Assembly (NCBI RefSeq): GCF_040958095.1
Contig: NC_091160.1
Coordinates: 34,799,385 to 34,863,384, forward strand
Length of the DNA stretch: 64,000 bases
Direction of reading: 5' to 3'
From: Procambarus clarkii
Taxonomy: Eukaryota; Arthropoda; Malacostraca; Decapoda; Cambaridae
The notes under the pieces are model-generated. The model was not told where the DNA came from. It made no database searches and saw only the letters and a list, made by a program, of their open reading frames with translations. Below, one piece after another: positions 1-11,590 of this stretch. The position numbers were made by a program, and so were the translations under genes. Every line of letters starts with the position of its first letter. Within the stretch, counting starts at the first letter, position 1.

Positions 1-394
1 AATAAATTTCTATTACACGGCTGCAAATTAAAAAAAGCATTGCAAACAATAATAGTGAAGTTATTAGTCATTATAGTACTGTACAATATAAAATGAGAAA
101 AAATATTTAGAATAAAGACTATAATTAAAGTTAGTGTAATGATGATCCCACCAGTGACATCTCGCTCCAACACAAGTACTCTAAGCAATTACCAAAAAGT
201 GCCAAGTCCAGAAAGCTATGCAGGTTTCTGGACTTGGTTGTAATGTAACTGGTATTTCACACTTTAAATGAATCCATAATAAAAGAAAATTGGATATTTT
301 TTAAATTCTTAACTTTAATGTTACAGTAATTTGTATGTAATATTTCTTCGTGAACATTCTCAGACTGCTTTGCTGTCATCCTTGTTCATTCTAG

Positions 395-469
395 AATGCT
401 TCAGCCTACATCATCTACATGAAGATGGAAAACTATGATGATGATTTCACCTTTCATCATGTAATGAAG
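395..469 (+). CDS. Possible internal exon of an unidentified gene
   Basis: A 25-codon stretch is bounded by a pyrimidine-rich acceptor (TTCATTCTAG) and a GTTAGT donor. It reads NASAYIIYMKMENYDDDF and then TFHHVMK, and the composition looks coding rather than repeat-like. I do not recognise the protein. A phase-0 partner would be the candidate exon at 3457. The gene would run in from the left of the window. This is a weak call based only on splice-like borders and composition. Confidence 0.3.
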
Positions 470-3299
470 GTTAGTATGCAAGTGAAAAGTACTGAAGTAC
501 TAGTAGCTTTTATTTTATTCATTGATTGGTTTAATCACATGTATAGTATTACAGTACAGTATTAATTAATGAATAATATCCTGAATCATATCATATAGAG
601 CTTTAGTAGGTCTTTGATGACAGCCAAAACATATTGGTAAGAAAAGCACACATTAATCCAATTAAACTCTGAACTCGTTAAACTCATACTCTGAATGGCT
701 TAAAGCTGGTAAAAGAAAGTGAGTAACTGTAGCCAGATGTAAGACTGGGGTGAGAGGTGAGGTAGTGTGGTAGCACAGGGTCCAAATATTGGCAAAAATC
801 AGTGTCAGCTGGGTATGGTAGTGGCTCTAGTAGGTGGGGACCCCTGTGCCGCTGATGACAATCAGGTCCAGGCACAGGGTACGAGCTATGGGGTGACAAC
901 AAAAGCAGACAGCAGTTTCTGGTTTGATAAACAGGGTTTTGAAACAGTACTCAGACATACAGGGAAATCCTGTTTAGCAAGATGTGATTAATAGCCATTG
1001 CAGGCTTCACTGGAAGGGTTTTCCAACCATGAACATGGTAGGTGACAGTTCCTGGCCTGAGTACTGTAATGCCTGCGGTAGAAACAGAGTTCCCGTCTAG
1101 TGTGTATTTATTTAGAAGTTGGTGTGATAGTACCAGATAGCACAAAGTTAGGGAACTCTGGTGCTCATGAACTGGCAAAAGTAGCAACCTATAATTCATT
1201 AGGGATCGGATAAATTTTATCAGCCTTTTCAGCCAGGTCATCTAGTATCATGTTTGGGAGTACTGCCAAGAGGCCCTGGTGAGTATAGAGAGGCAGGTAC
1301 TGATAGAAACAGTGCCTGGATCATGTTGTATGTACTGAAGGGGCAAAGTCGGTATCTATTCATTGCAAAAAAAACAAAAAAACAAAACAAAAAAAAGTGA
1401 ACACATTCCATTGTAGAAAAGGGCAGCCTTGAGAGCATTGTACTTCCTACTAATCAGTGGATTTCTGAAAACAATGTTGACTCTGTGGATTCTATTTTTC
1501 TCTTACAGGTGGATACAGGAGTTCACAATAGCCAACTCCTGCTAGTAGGCTTAGAGCTTTCCCTTCCCATAGCTCATGTTAAACCTCACCTTACTAGTTT
1601 ACCCTGGAACATGACCCACCAATTGGTTAACAACCCGGTCACAATTATTGCCGGATTAACGGGTGAACAATTAAGGATTGGTACCCCAGTCAATCCTCCC
1701 TAGCCAAGATTCAAATTCGCACAAAATCGCTAATAGGAAAGTCGTTACCATGTTCAAGTATTATTCCTCTTGTTACTGTGTGCTTTACTTATCCTTCCAT
1801 CTGGCTATTAATGGTGACATACTGTTAAAGAATAATGGTATTGATCTATTAAATGTGTTGTAGTGGTTACTAGAACCATTAAGGGAAACTGGGTATCCCA
1901 CAATGCAATTTCAATATTGTGATTGAAAGAAATGCATATTATTATGTACCTTATTCTTAAATAATCTGGATATGTGATCAATCATTGTACACATTTCTAG
2001 TGTTTTGGACTCGACTTGCCATTAGCAGTGGGATACTTTGAAGGCATCTTTCAGTTCACATTCCGCCACTCAAGATTACTGCTAATGGGCATCCCATATT
2101 CGCGATTCTCGTGAGCATAATTTATTTGTTTTGTTGCATGCTAAAATACATGATTAAATCATATAAGTATCACAAATTAAAAATTATTATAGCTTCACTA
2201 ATCAAGATGTAGGACTTACCAGTTTTTGGAGGATATACTGTATAGCACATGAGAAATTTTAATTATGAGTTGATAGTGATCTTTGATCAAGTATAGTAAT
2301 TACGACAAATACAACTTCAGTGACATGTGGGATACAGCCTAATGTAAGGAGTGTCTGTGTAAGAATACCAAACAAGTTTGTGTTGTTGCACAAACTGATA
2401 GTACTATGAGAATTCCTTTGGCAGATGAGAAAATAGCAATGATTAAAAAGTGGTCACAGAATGAGAGGAAGGCAGTAAAAGAAAATAGTATGATAGTCAA
2501 AAGTATATTTAACAATAACAGAAAAAACGAAAATGAGCATCAAGGAAAAGTCATTGGAAAGAGATTGTATCGCTGCATAAGAGTAAGGTAAACATTACAA
2601 GTAAAAATTATAAAGGACTTGGTAGATTTAAGTGATATAGGCAGCGTGGTCGGATAATGGTTGAAAAAGTACTGCATGGGAAATTGGTCAGTGATGGACA
2701 AGGTAGGGGTGAAACAGGTTATGTGGATGAGATATAATAGTTGCATGGAGATGAAGATATGTGAGGAAGATTGCAATGTACATAACCTGTATGTAATTGG
2801 AGAGAGATTGTATGTTGATAGAAGACCAGAGAGTGACGAGCATATGTGGAGATAAAAATTCATAGTATTGAATATGTGAGAAAGTGTGTTAAGAGTTAAT
2901 ACATCATAGAGCAACTAGTTTGATTAATATTAATGTAGATGACTGCTAGGATTTTTGTATTTACAGTGAATAGTGTGTAGAAGGAGCAAGCAACAAACAT
3001 GGTACTGAGATGGTTGTACGAAATGATAGTGTCTTTGTGATAATGATAGTGATCCCTTATGTCTGAGATTGGTGTGGCATGAAGATGAAAAATCAAGAAT
3101 TAGAGCAGTACAAACTGAAAATCTGAAAAGCTGTGTGATCAGTTTTTACTCTTCTTCCAACACAATGTTATAGAAATATATGGAGGGGAATAGGTAGTTT
3201 GTAAACAGCAGTTTCTCCATGAGGATGTCATCGAACTAACTTTTCATTCATTCTCCTAACAAATATTGTTTTCTTTCTTATTAGCATTTCACCCTTGTT

Positions 3300-3370
3300 G
3301 TTGTTTAAGATTTGCTACTTGGAACAAAAAGTTCCAAGTAGCACAGGCTATGGTGAGCCCGTAGTTTTCC
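3300..3370. repeat. Short hairpin repeat
   Basis: The words GCTACTTGGAAC and GTTCCAAGTAGC flank a short loop, followed by an 'aggctatggtgagcccgta' motif. A reverse-complement relative lies at about 24010-24110 inside a CCDC93 intron. It is an interspersed repeat fragment and not a gene. Confidence 0.55.
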
Positions 3371-3456
3371 ATTTCACCCATTTTGTTCTTAGTTATGAGT
3401 AAATACACTATAATGCATGTTTATCTGTAATTAAAATTCTGTACTTTATATTTCAG

Positions 3457-3595
3457 GCCGTCTATAAAGAATGCAGATGCCTTAATTGTAGCAGATATTC
3501 CCCAGCTGTTTGTTAAGGGTATCAAAAACTATCTTGTATATAAGAATCATAACTTCACTTTTAACACAGTTTTGGTGAAACAAAATATTTTATAA
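3457..3595 (+). CDS. Possible terminal exon of the same unidentified gene
   Basis: An acceptor (TATTTCAG) precedes an open stretch. In phase 0, matching the candidate exon at 395-469, it reads AVYKECRCLNCSRYSPAVC and stops at 3516. In the next frame it runs 45 codons to a stop at 3595, starting PSIKNADALIVADIPQLF. I cannot tell which frame is used or whether it is an exon at all. No family is recognised. Confidence 0.22.
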
Positions 3596-3622
3596 AGATA
3601 GTGCTACAAAATTCACCAAAAT

Positions 3623-3624
<2 letters not shown>

Positions 3625-3699
<75 letters not shown>
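3625..3699. repeat. (AT)n microsatellite
   Basis: About 37 uninterrupted AT dinucleotides. Confidence 0.97.
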
Positions 3700-3703
<4 letters not shown>

Positions 3704-4978
3704 TTGTTCATGAGAAATGGATGATGGAACAATTTACGTGAAAGCACAGATGCCCGAGCTATGCAGTGTAGAATAAATCTCTGGCAAATGTGATTGTTGA
3801 ACTTGGAAAAATAAAAAATGCACGGTTTTTATAGACAATCATCAAAGTTTATTTGATCTGTTCAAAATTAGTTTAATTGTAGACATCTTGGAAGACAACA
3901 GTATCTTTTGACAATTACAGTACTCTACTACTATAACTATCAAGTGTAAAAATCAAATATGAATTTAACTTTCTGAACTTTTATTCTATTAGCTGTGAAC
4001 TAAAAACAGACCTGTGCAATTAAGGTATACACGAGTGTTTTATATTTAAAGACCTAGTTTTATACTTTGTTACATCACACAAGTGCTTTATATACCTGTA
4101 ACTTGGGAATGTCACGTACAGTGGTTGTTTATATTGCACAGTAATTCAAGACCAATGAGGTCAAATCTGGATTTTTAACACAGGCAAAAATTACAATTAA
4201 GAGCGTGTGCAAATAGGGTTATTGTTCACCTCTTGGTGAATTTGCCAAATAGTAAACTCTGGTAAACCATGTTATGACCTCTTGATTACACTTGTCCATC
4301 ACTTTCTAAAAATTGCATTGCATAGACAGGTTCTGGATAACCCTCGAGTTTTGTTCATCGATTATTAAAATCTGGTATTATTTAACCGAGGTATAAGTAC
4401 AGAATTCAATTGATACTGTCTTGAGTATTTAATTTACATGATTCTGTACAGGCATCAAGTTCCATACTCTTGTAGCCTTAATTAAAATGTTTTCATATAT
4501 AAATGGAATTAGAGTATTTATTGATTTATGGGTCATTAATGGGGTGAGAGATGTTCAAACATGACTTGTGTCAGAGGCAGGCAAACAGGAATTTGATGGG
4601 TATGATTTCCTGCCATTTCTTGTGTAGCTGGCTGGTCAGTATTGCCAGTCATAGATGTCACTATGTAAGGATATTCTTGATACATGTGTAATTGACTAGT
4701 TTGGAGTATTTAGATCCGATTCCTGTATTTAGTGAATTACTTTGTCTATGGGGTAATTGTTTGACCACTTATGTATTGTGTAAATAATCAGTCTTGTTTG
4801 CTGATTATGTAGTGTAAACTGGTGTAAACTAGAGGCAGCTGCCTCCACTTTTTTGTTCAATGGGCTCGTGGACATAGAGAAAAAGAGGAAGGCTGCTCTG
4901 TTAAGTTTTAGTTGTGGATTTTTGTTAGGTCATTGTAGGTAATTCTTGTCTGGCATTTAGTAGTATTATATAATTAAA
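3700..4978. other. AT-rich intergenic DNA, no gene seen
   Basis: There is no open reading frame of note, no splice-bounded coding stretch and no recognisable repeat family beyond short AT-rich tracts. Confidence 0.5.
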
Positions 4979-5149
<171 letters not shown>

Positions 5150-5369
5150 AAGGAATGTGCTGAGCTATTGATGTTACTTATGAGCAAGTATAAAGAATTA
5201 AAGTGCACTGTACCTAGGCTCATAGCCTGTTCAAGATTTATTGATGCAAGGTTCTTCACAATATACTGAACCTTTTTCATTACCTGCAGTGTGTTAGGTG
5301 TTTATAGTTATTACTTTTGTTTAATACAGTATACTGTACTGAGACAATTAGCTGTCATGAAGAGGATTT

Positions 5370-5679
5370 AAGTCTGCACACTGGGTACCCCTAAGCACAT
5401 ACTGTAAACCACAAGACTATAATATGCAAAAGTAATCTAATCTGGGATTTAAACAAATCATCTAGGGGGGGGGGGGGGGGGTGCCGAGGCATCCATCAAT
5501 ACAAGTAAAGGTTCACACATTACCCGCATACACACTAGTGTGGTATAGGAGTTCCGTCCCCACAATGCTTTTTAAATGCACAAAGAAATCACATTAATGT
5601 GATGTATCAAGTGACAAAACCAGTAACAACCATGAAGATTCAAACCTGTAAACTAAGTACTCCCAAGCACATGCCTTAA
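5370..5679 (-). repeat. SINE-like copy, disrupted by a TIR element
   Basis: This contains the family's 'catgaagattcaaacctgt' antisense B-box-like region and the tail word 'aatcacattaatgtgatg'. A 17-base G run sits inside it at 5465-5481. Its 5' part is cut by the TIR element at 5680-7107 and resumes at 7108 after the repeated 8 bp TGCCTTAA. Confidence 0.6.
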
Positions 5680-7107
5680 CAACCCGTTCTCGCAAATTTA
5701 ATAAGTCAATATTGACTTATTTAATATGTGCATAGGTGACATACTTAAAAGAATAGATACCCTTAAAAAGATTCATAGAAAACACCGACCTTACCTTACT
5801 TAGCATGTTAAGATAAGCATCTTATTGCTTCGTAATTACAATTATTACCTAACTTATAATAGGTATAGGTTAAGTAATAATTGTAATTACGAAGCAATAA
5901 GATGCTTATCTTAAGATACTAACAAGGTTAGGTAAGGTCGGTGTTTTCTATGAATATTTTAAAGGGTATCTATTATGTTAAGTATATCACCTATGCACGT
6001 AGTTAACACTTTCGCGCTTTCCGCAAAGGTCACTCAGCCAACCGAATGTGCGCGCAGCGTTTTTATCGCTTAAGCGTAAAAACAAAAATGTGTATACTCT
6101 TTTTACTCTTCTGACCTTAGTTCTCATGCTACGTATTTCATTTTGGTACCAACGTGTTCGCAATAAAATTCTCTAGAAGAACATCAGTAAAAAAAGTCAC
6201 GAAACGTATAGGGATACCAGCACCAAATAAATAACTACGAAGATGACTCGCCGTGAGCGCCCATCAGCAACAAAATGTTTTTACTCTTGGGATTGTAATC
6301 ACCTCCACACTTATTCTACAGCGTTAATTTTGGTATCAATGGACTCGCAATGAAATTCCCAACACGGTGATATGAATATAAGCGTAGAATAATGATGCGG
6401 CCCGCCCGCAAGAGTGTGGGAAGTGGTGAAATTGTTACCCGGTATCGGTGACGGGACGACGCACGGCGCTTTGAAAGATTATACTTATTTCACTCTCATG
6501 ACATTAATTTTCTATGTACGTCATTCATTTTTGTGTCAATGTGTTCGCAATAGAATGTTCTATGTGCCCATAGGTAAAAAATATCAACAAAGCGTAAGTT
6601 AGAATAGCGCCAAATATAAAACAACGCTGGAACATATCAGTGAGCGTCAAACACACACGAAATGTTTTTACTTTTGTTATGTTTGTCAAGTTTATACTTG
6701 TTGCACACAGTTATTTTTGGTTGTATATTGATCGGAATAAAATTCCCTAAACAGACATATGCATATAATACATGATATGGGGGAAGCATTACCAGTATAA
6801 ACGGCTAAAGTCACCCACCTGCAACCCGTTTGGGACAAAATACCATTTGATCGAAGTTATCCACACCTTTCATGAACTTATTGTACCATGCAGCCTAGTG
6901 GTGAGAAAGAGAGCCTCATAGCGCGCAGTTTGAAACAAACCCAAAGTAAATCGGATAAAAATTGAATTTTATACAAATATTTTAAAAGAGGACTCAACTT
7001 TATGTCCACTATGCGTTAGCGTTAGACGAAACGGGACGCGCCGGCGCGTCCAGATAGCGCGAAAGTGTAAGTCAATATTGACTTTACGAATTTGCGAGAA
7101 CGGGTTG
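5680..7107. mobile_element. Non-autonomous TIR transposon, hAT-like (8-bp TSD)
   Basis: The element starts CAACCCGTTCTCGCAAATT and ends with its near-exact inverse, AATTTGCGAGAACGGGTTG. It is flanked on both sides by the same 8 bp, TGCCTTAA (5672-5679 and 7108-7115), which is the target-duplication length of the hAT superfamily. A second inverted word, 'gtcaatattgac', follows each end. No transposase frame is visible, so it would need to be mobilised in trans. Internally it holds a long palindrome (5728-5998) and then diverged tandem blocks with the word 'ctacgt..ttcattttggta' at about 190-bp spacing. Related blocks occur at 26990-28030. Confidence 0.8.
5728..5998. repeat. Long imperfect palindrome inside the TIR element
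   Basis: The left arm runs from 'gtgcataggtgac' through 'aaaacaccgacctta' to 'gcttcgtaattacaatt'. The right arm is its inverse and ends 'gtatatcacctatgcac'. Arms of roughly 125 bp surround a short centre near 5850-5870. Transcripts would form a long hairpin. Confidence 0.85.
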
Positions 7108-7965
7108 TGCCTTAAACACCTAGACTACAGTTACATTAATGTGATCTTTGTGCTTTTGAAAAGGAGCATTGGGCCACACCAGTGTATGCAGATGATGCAT
7201 GAAACCCTGATTTGTTATCGGTGGATGCCTTGTGACACTAAGAGGATTTGGTTGAAACCCAGGTTGCATTACTTTTCCATATCGTGGTTCAATGCTATAA
7301 GGAGAGTGCGGGTTCAAATTCTCATGGCTCTTATCGATTTTCTCAATAATCACAGCTGTGTAGATCCAGGAAGCTTAGTGGACACCTGACATGTACCTGG
7401 TGCACACTCTTGTCTCAAATATTTCACACACAACTCTTCTTTGTCACGAGCCAGGAGAGGCTCACTTTTGACGAGTACTGTATGTGGGTAGCTTGTTAAA
7501 ACTCTGATTTGTTATCAATGGATGCCACATGACCTGAATAAAATTCAGTAGAATCCAAGGTCCCATTGTGGTTCAGTGGTTTACGGCATGTGCTTGGGAG
7601 TACCCAGTGTGCAGGTTCGAATCTTCATGGCTCTTTATTTTCTTATTTGATACATCACAATGTGATTTCCTTGTTCAATAATTATACTGGCATTTTTTTT
7701 AATTATTGCACAAAAAATCACATTGTGATGTATCAATGAGAAAATCAGTTAGGAGCCATGAGGATTCGAACATGCACACTGGATGCACCTAAGCCCATGC
7801 CTTAAAGCACTGGGCCACTATATGCAAAAGTAATGTAACCTGTGGTTCCAATGGATCTAGGGGTCCTGACACATCCACTGATAACAAATCAGGGTTTCAC
7901 TTGTCACCCCGCATACACTCTATGGGGTAGAACTACACCACACTAATGCTTCTATTTAAATACAT
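7108..7965. repeat. Cluster of tRNA-derived SINE fragments in both orientations
   Basis: Plus-oriented pieces carry 'gtggttcagtggtttacggc' and 'caggttcgaatc', which resemble tRNA A and B boxes. A minus-oriented copy at 7720-7960 carries the inverse (gaggattcgaac). The tails share 'tacatcacaatgtgattt'. There is no coding content. Confidence 0.65.
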
Positions 7966-8162
7966 GATACAACTAATGAAGCATCTGGTTTATGTGTAAC
8001 ACACCCCAGTAGCTAACAAATGTGTCATTCATTTTCACTCACTAATTGGTGGCCATGGTTGGTCGTCACTAAATAACATTAGGTCAACCAGACAGTGATC
8101 TACACAATGTCCTGTTGCATAACCTGTGTACACCAAAACTGTTCCAAAATATACCACAGCAT

Positions 8163-8168
8163 TTTATT
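8163..8168 (-). terminator. Putative CCDC93 polyadenylation signal
   Basis: On the minus strand this is AATAAA, about 200 bases downstream of the CCDC93 stop codon. No nearer canonical hexamer was noted. Confidence 0.45.
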
Positions 8169-8371
8169 CAACATGTGTTTTAATCAAATGATTTTCACCA
8201 TAATATGTAACCTATTTGACTCTTATCAAATGATGAAAATTAACAAGAATTTAGTAAATATTATGTTACTGAATAATCTTATATACAAGATGAAAACATT
8301 GTACTGTACTTGTATGGTTATCAATAGTTCAAGCAGTGGTTGCACCTTGGTCCCAAGGCATAATATTTGAC

Positions 8372-8542
8372 CTACTTAGAACCACGAGCAGTAACTTTCT
8401 GATGCAGGAGTTCATTCTTATTAATTTCCTGCCCAAGTAAATGCACAATCTTGGCATACTGTCGGTTTAGTTCCTGTAAGCGACTCAGTTCATCGCTAAG
8501 AGCATTCCGGTGAGCTCTCTCTTCTGCATGTCTACGCTCAAG
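8372..8542 (-). CDS. CCDC93: CCDC93 exon 15 (stop codon)
   Basis: Fifty-six codons and TAG. It begins [20 protein letters not shown] and ends [14 protein letters not shown], like the family's basic C terminus. The acceptor is TTATTTTCAG. Confidence 0.94.
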   Translation of the reverse strand, partial: LERRHAEERAHRNALSDELSRLQELNRQYAKIVHLLGQEINKNELLHQKVTARGSK

Positions 8543-11500
8543 CTGAAAATAAGAATTACATAGGTAAACCAAATGGTCTAGGGCAGGGGTGGCAAACCAT
8601 TTTGAGAGCATTTGGCCAAAATGGCAATAATCTTAAAAAAAAAAAAAAAGGGAACTTGTGTCCATGGAAATTATAATTTGTGGCATAAAATTTATTATTT
8701 TTATATTATCTTAAATCGTATTAGATACTGAATTGTCTTGAAATTTCACTAGTAACAGGAATACCTGGCCATGCCCGGGTCTCCCTCCTCCCCCTTTCCC
8801 CTCTCCTAATCTCCCTTATGTCTGTGTATCCCTCTGTCTGTTTTTCAGTATGTACCATATTCCTCTCTCTACCCTGGTCAACCTGGTCTCTCTGCAGGCC
8901 TAGCTCTGTCTCTGATACAGAGACAGCATATATATACACTGGTGTATATCCTCTGGTCATTCATAGTAAAAGCCCTGGGGCCAGATTCACAAAAGCACTT
9001 ACGAACCTGTACATCTTTTCTAAATCTTTGGCAGCTTTGTTTCCAATTATTAAACAGTTAATGAGCTCCGAAGCACCAGGAGGCTGTTTATAACAATACC
9101 AACAGTTAAATGGGAAGTTTTCATGCTCGTAAACTATTTAATAAATGTAACCAAAGCCGTCAAAGATTGAGGAAAGACATAAACGTTCATAAGTGCTTGC
9201 GTAAGTGCTTTCGTGAATCTGGCCCCTGGACAGCTGCACATGGAGCTACTATTTGCCCACATCCGAGTGAAGCACAAGAAGTGCCACAAAAGACCACCAG
9301 AAAGACACAACACCTCTCCCACCAATCAAGTGTGAGGGTCCAACAGAACCCTTGCCCAGCCTCCAAGGAAAAAGAGGGAGATAGCCAACCAGGAGGAATC
9401 TCATCGCAGATAATAAGCCCAAAAAATAATAAATTAAGTGTTTAGAAGTGGCTAATAGTAATGCTGAGGATGGAAGTTCTAGTAGATCGAATAAGCCCCT
9501 TTGTTACGAGGTAAGGCTGGGATAACTGAAAGAATTTAATAAAAAATGTATAATTGTATTATCAAATATAAATTTGGCAGTTTTGTATTTGTTGTTGGCA
9601 GAATTGGAATTTGATTTATTTTGGGAACCTCCCAAGCATGAAGTGAATAATTAGCATCTTGATAAATTACTTTATATAATGAATGTGGTAATCTTTCAAT
9701 GAATAATGACAGCACCATCATCAAAAGAAAAATTTAATCCCTGCATGGCACATAGGACCTTAAAGCACTCAACTGGTGGTACACACACAACACCAAATGC
9801 CGTTTTTAGGTATGAAGAACAATTCAAACTCCCGTGGGGGTATATAGGGGCTTACATCCTGTGCCCCAGGACTCCAATAAACTGATGCCCTCTTGAAAAA
9901 AATAATCTGCATCCCTCATGGTTGTGAGAGCTTCAGTATTGAGTGAGCAACCAAGGCTGGTGCACGCAGCAGGAGCTCACAACACAGCTGTGCAGGTTGG
10001 GGCCACACCACCACCACTTTATAATGAAAATAAGTAACTGCAATTATTTTATGATGACAGTGTCACAGATGATAAAGGTTACAATAAAAAACTATGTACA
10101 AGGTTCAGATACTGGTGAACACAATGCTAGTTATGATGTTCACAGCAGGAGGCAGATAGACCTTTCAGAGACAATGAAATAATTATGTAAAAATATCATT
10201 GCGGCAACTCCCGCCACACGGCAGGGATGGAGCAGACTGATTGTAACAACTGTTCTGTCAACACCTATTTATTGCCAGACTTCCTTGGCCCATCACTGCC
10301 AAAGTATGTCACATACAATATTTTTGGTTTCCCCGTGATCAGGGAATACAGTTTAACAATATCAGTAAGAAAAAAATTGGAGGAGGTGGGGGATTTTTTT
10401 TATGTGCACCATGGGATTGTCATATTAAACTAACATGCAGTGTACGAGTTAACTTACCTTTTGTTTATTTTGTCTAATGCCTTCGACTATGGTATCCAAC
10501 TGTTGGAGATATTCGTCCATGTTAGCGGTGTTGCCCAGAGCCCTGAGGAGCATAGTATCACAGCTTATTGCTCAAGTCAAAGTCAAATCAAGTTACATTT
10601 AATCAAATTTACCTAATACTATACATAAAATTTGAAATGCAAATAACCATTCATTCTACATTTCTTAAGATTAGAAGCTTGAATGCCTTAACAGAAGCAG
10701 GCGTCTAGGCTTTGTTGCCTGAAATGTAGAAGGCCTTCCTTGGAATGCTTCAATAGCATTCTAATTGTATATTTGGAAACAAATATTGCATAATGTGATT
10801 TAAACAGCTGTGTCTAGAATGAAAAACAATAATGTTGCAAACTGGGGTCAGGTTTGCCAAGCTAAGTATCTGTAACTGCCACATGATTTGCATACCAAAA
10901 TAGCATTTATAACAGCAAAAATTTATGTAGAAATTAGGAAATAATTAATTTTCAGGTACAGTACTATAAAAATGTAGTATTGTACATTTATTTTTGTGAA
11001 GCCGACTATTGTAAGCTGTCTCCTAGCAGTGACAGTTTGTAATAATAATAATAATTTATTATACTCGCCTAATTGTGCTTGCAGTTGTTGAGCTTCAGCT
11101 CTTTGACAGGCGGGACCAATCACCTGGCAAGCTTAGAATTATGTCGGGGGACAGGCAGCCAAAGTGTATTTGTACATGCTAGGCTTATATTGAGGCCCCC
11201 TCCCCTCCCAGGATGCAACCCCACAACAAGCTGACTAACTTACGGTAACCTACTTACTGCTAGGTGAACAGGTGTATTAGGCGATTGGAAATATACCCAA
11301 CCATTTCTCTGTCGCCCGGGATTTGAACCTGGAAAACTCGCCTGCAATTTGAGAACAAACTCGACTGTACCGGGACTCTTTACCTGGTACACTGTTCTCC
11401 TTTTTCTCTGTTCTTATGTTTCCCCCCCCGCCCCCCCCCCCCCCCCATGAAAGTCAGCAAGTGCAGGAATGTCATGTTGACCAGACCGCACACACTAGAA

Positions 11501-11559
11501 TGTGAAGGGACGACGACGTTTCGGTCCGTCCTGGACCATTCTCAAGTCGATCGACTTGA

Positions 11560-11590
<31 letters not shown>

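Noticed and set aside
11048-11108. Candidate extra CCDC93 exon (reads [18 protein letters not shown])
   Set aside because: The bases match the 'gcgggaccaa..caagcacaa' tail of a SINE family, and adding it would break the phase between exons 13 and 14.
11560-11590. CRISPR-like direct repeats
   Set aside because: These and other short repeats in the window are microsatellites and SINEs in a eukaryotic genome. No repeat-spacer structure was seen.
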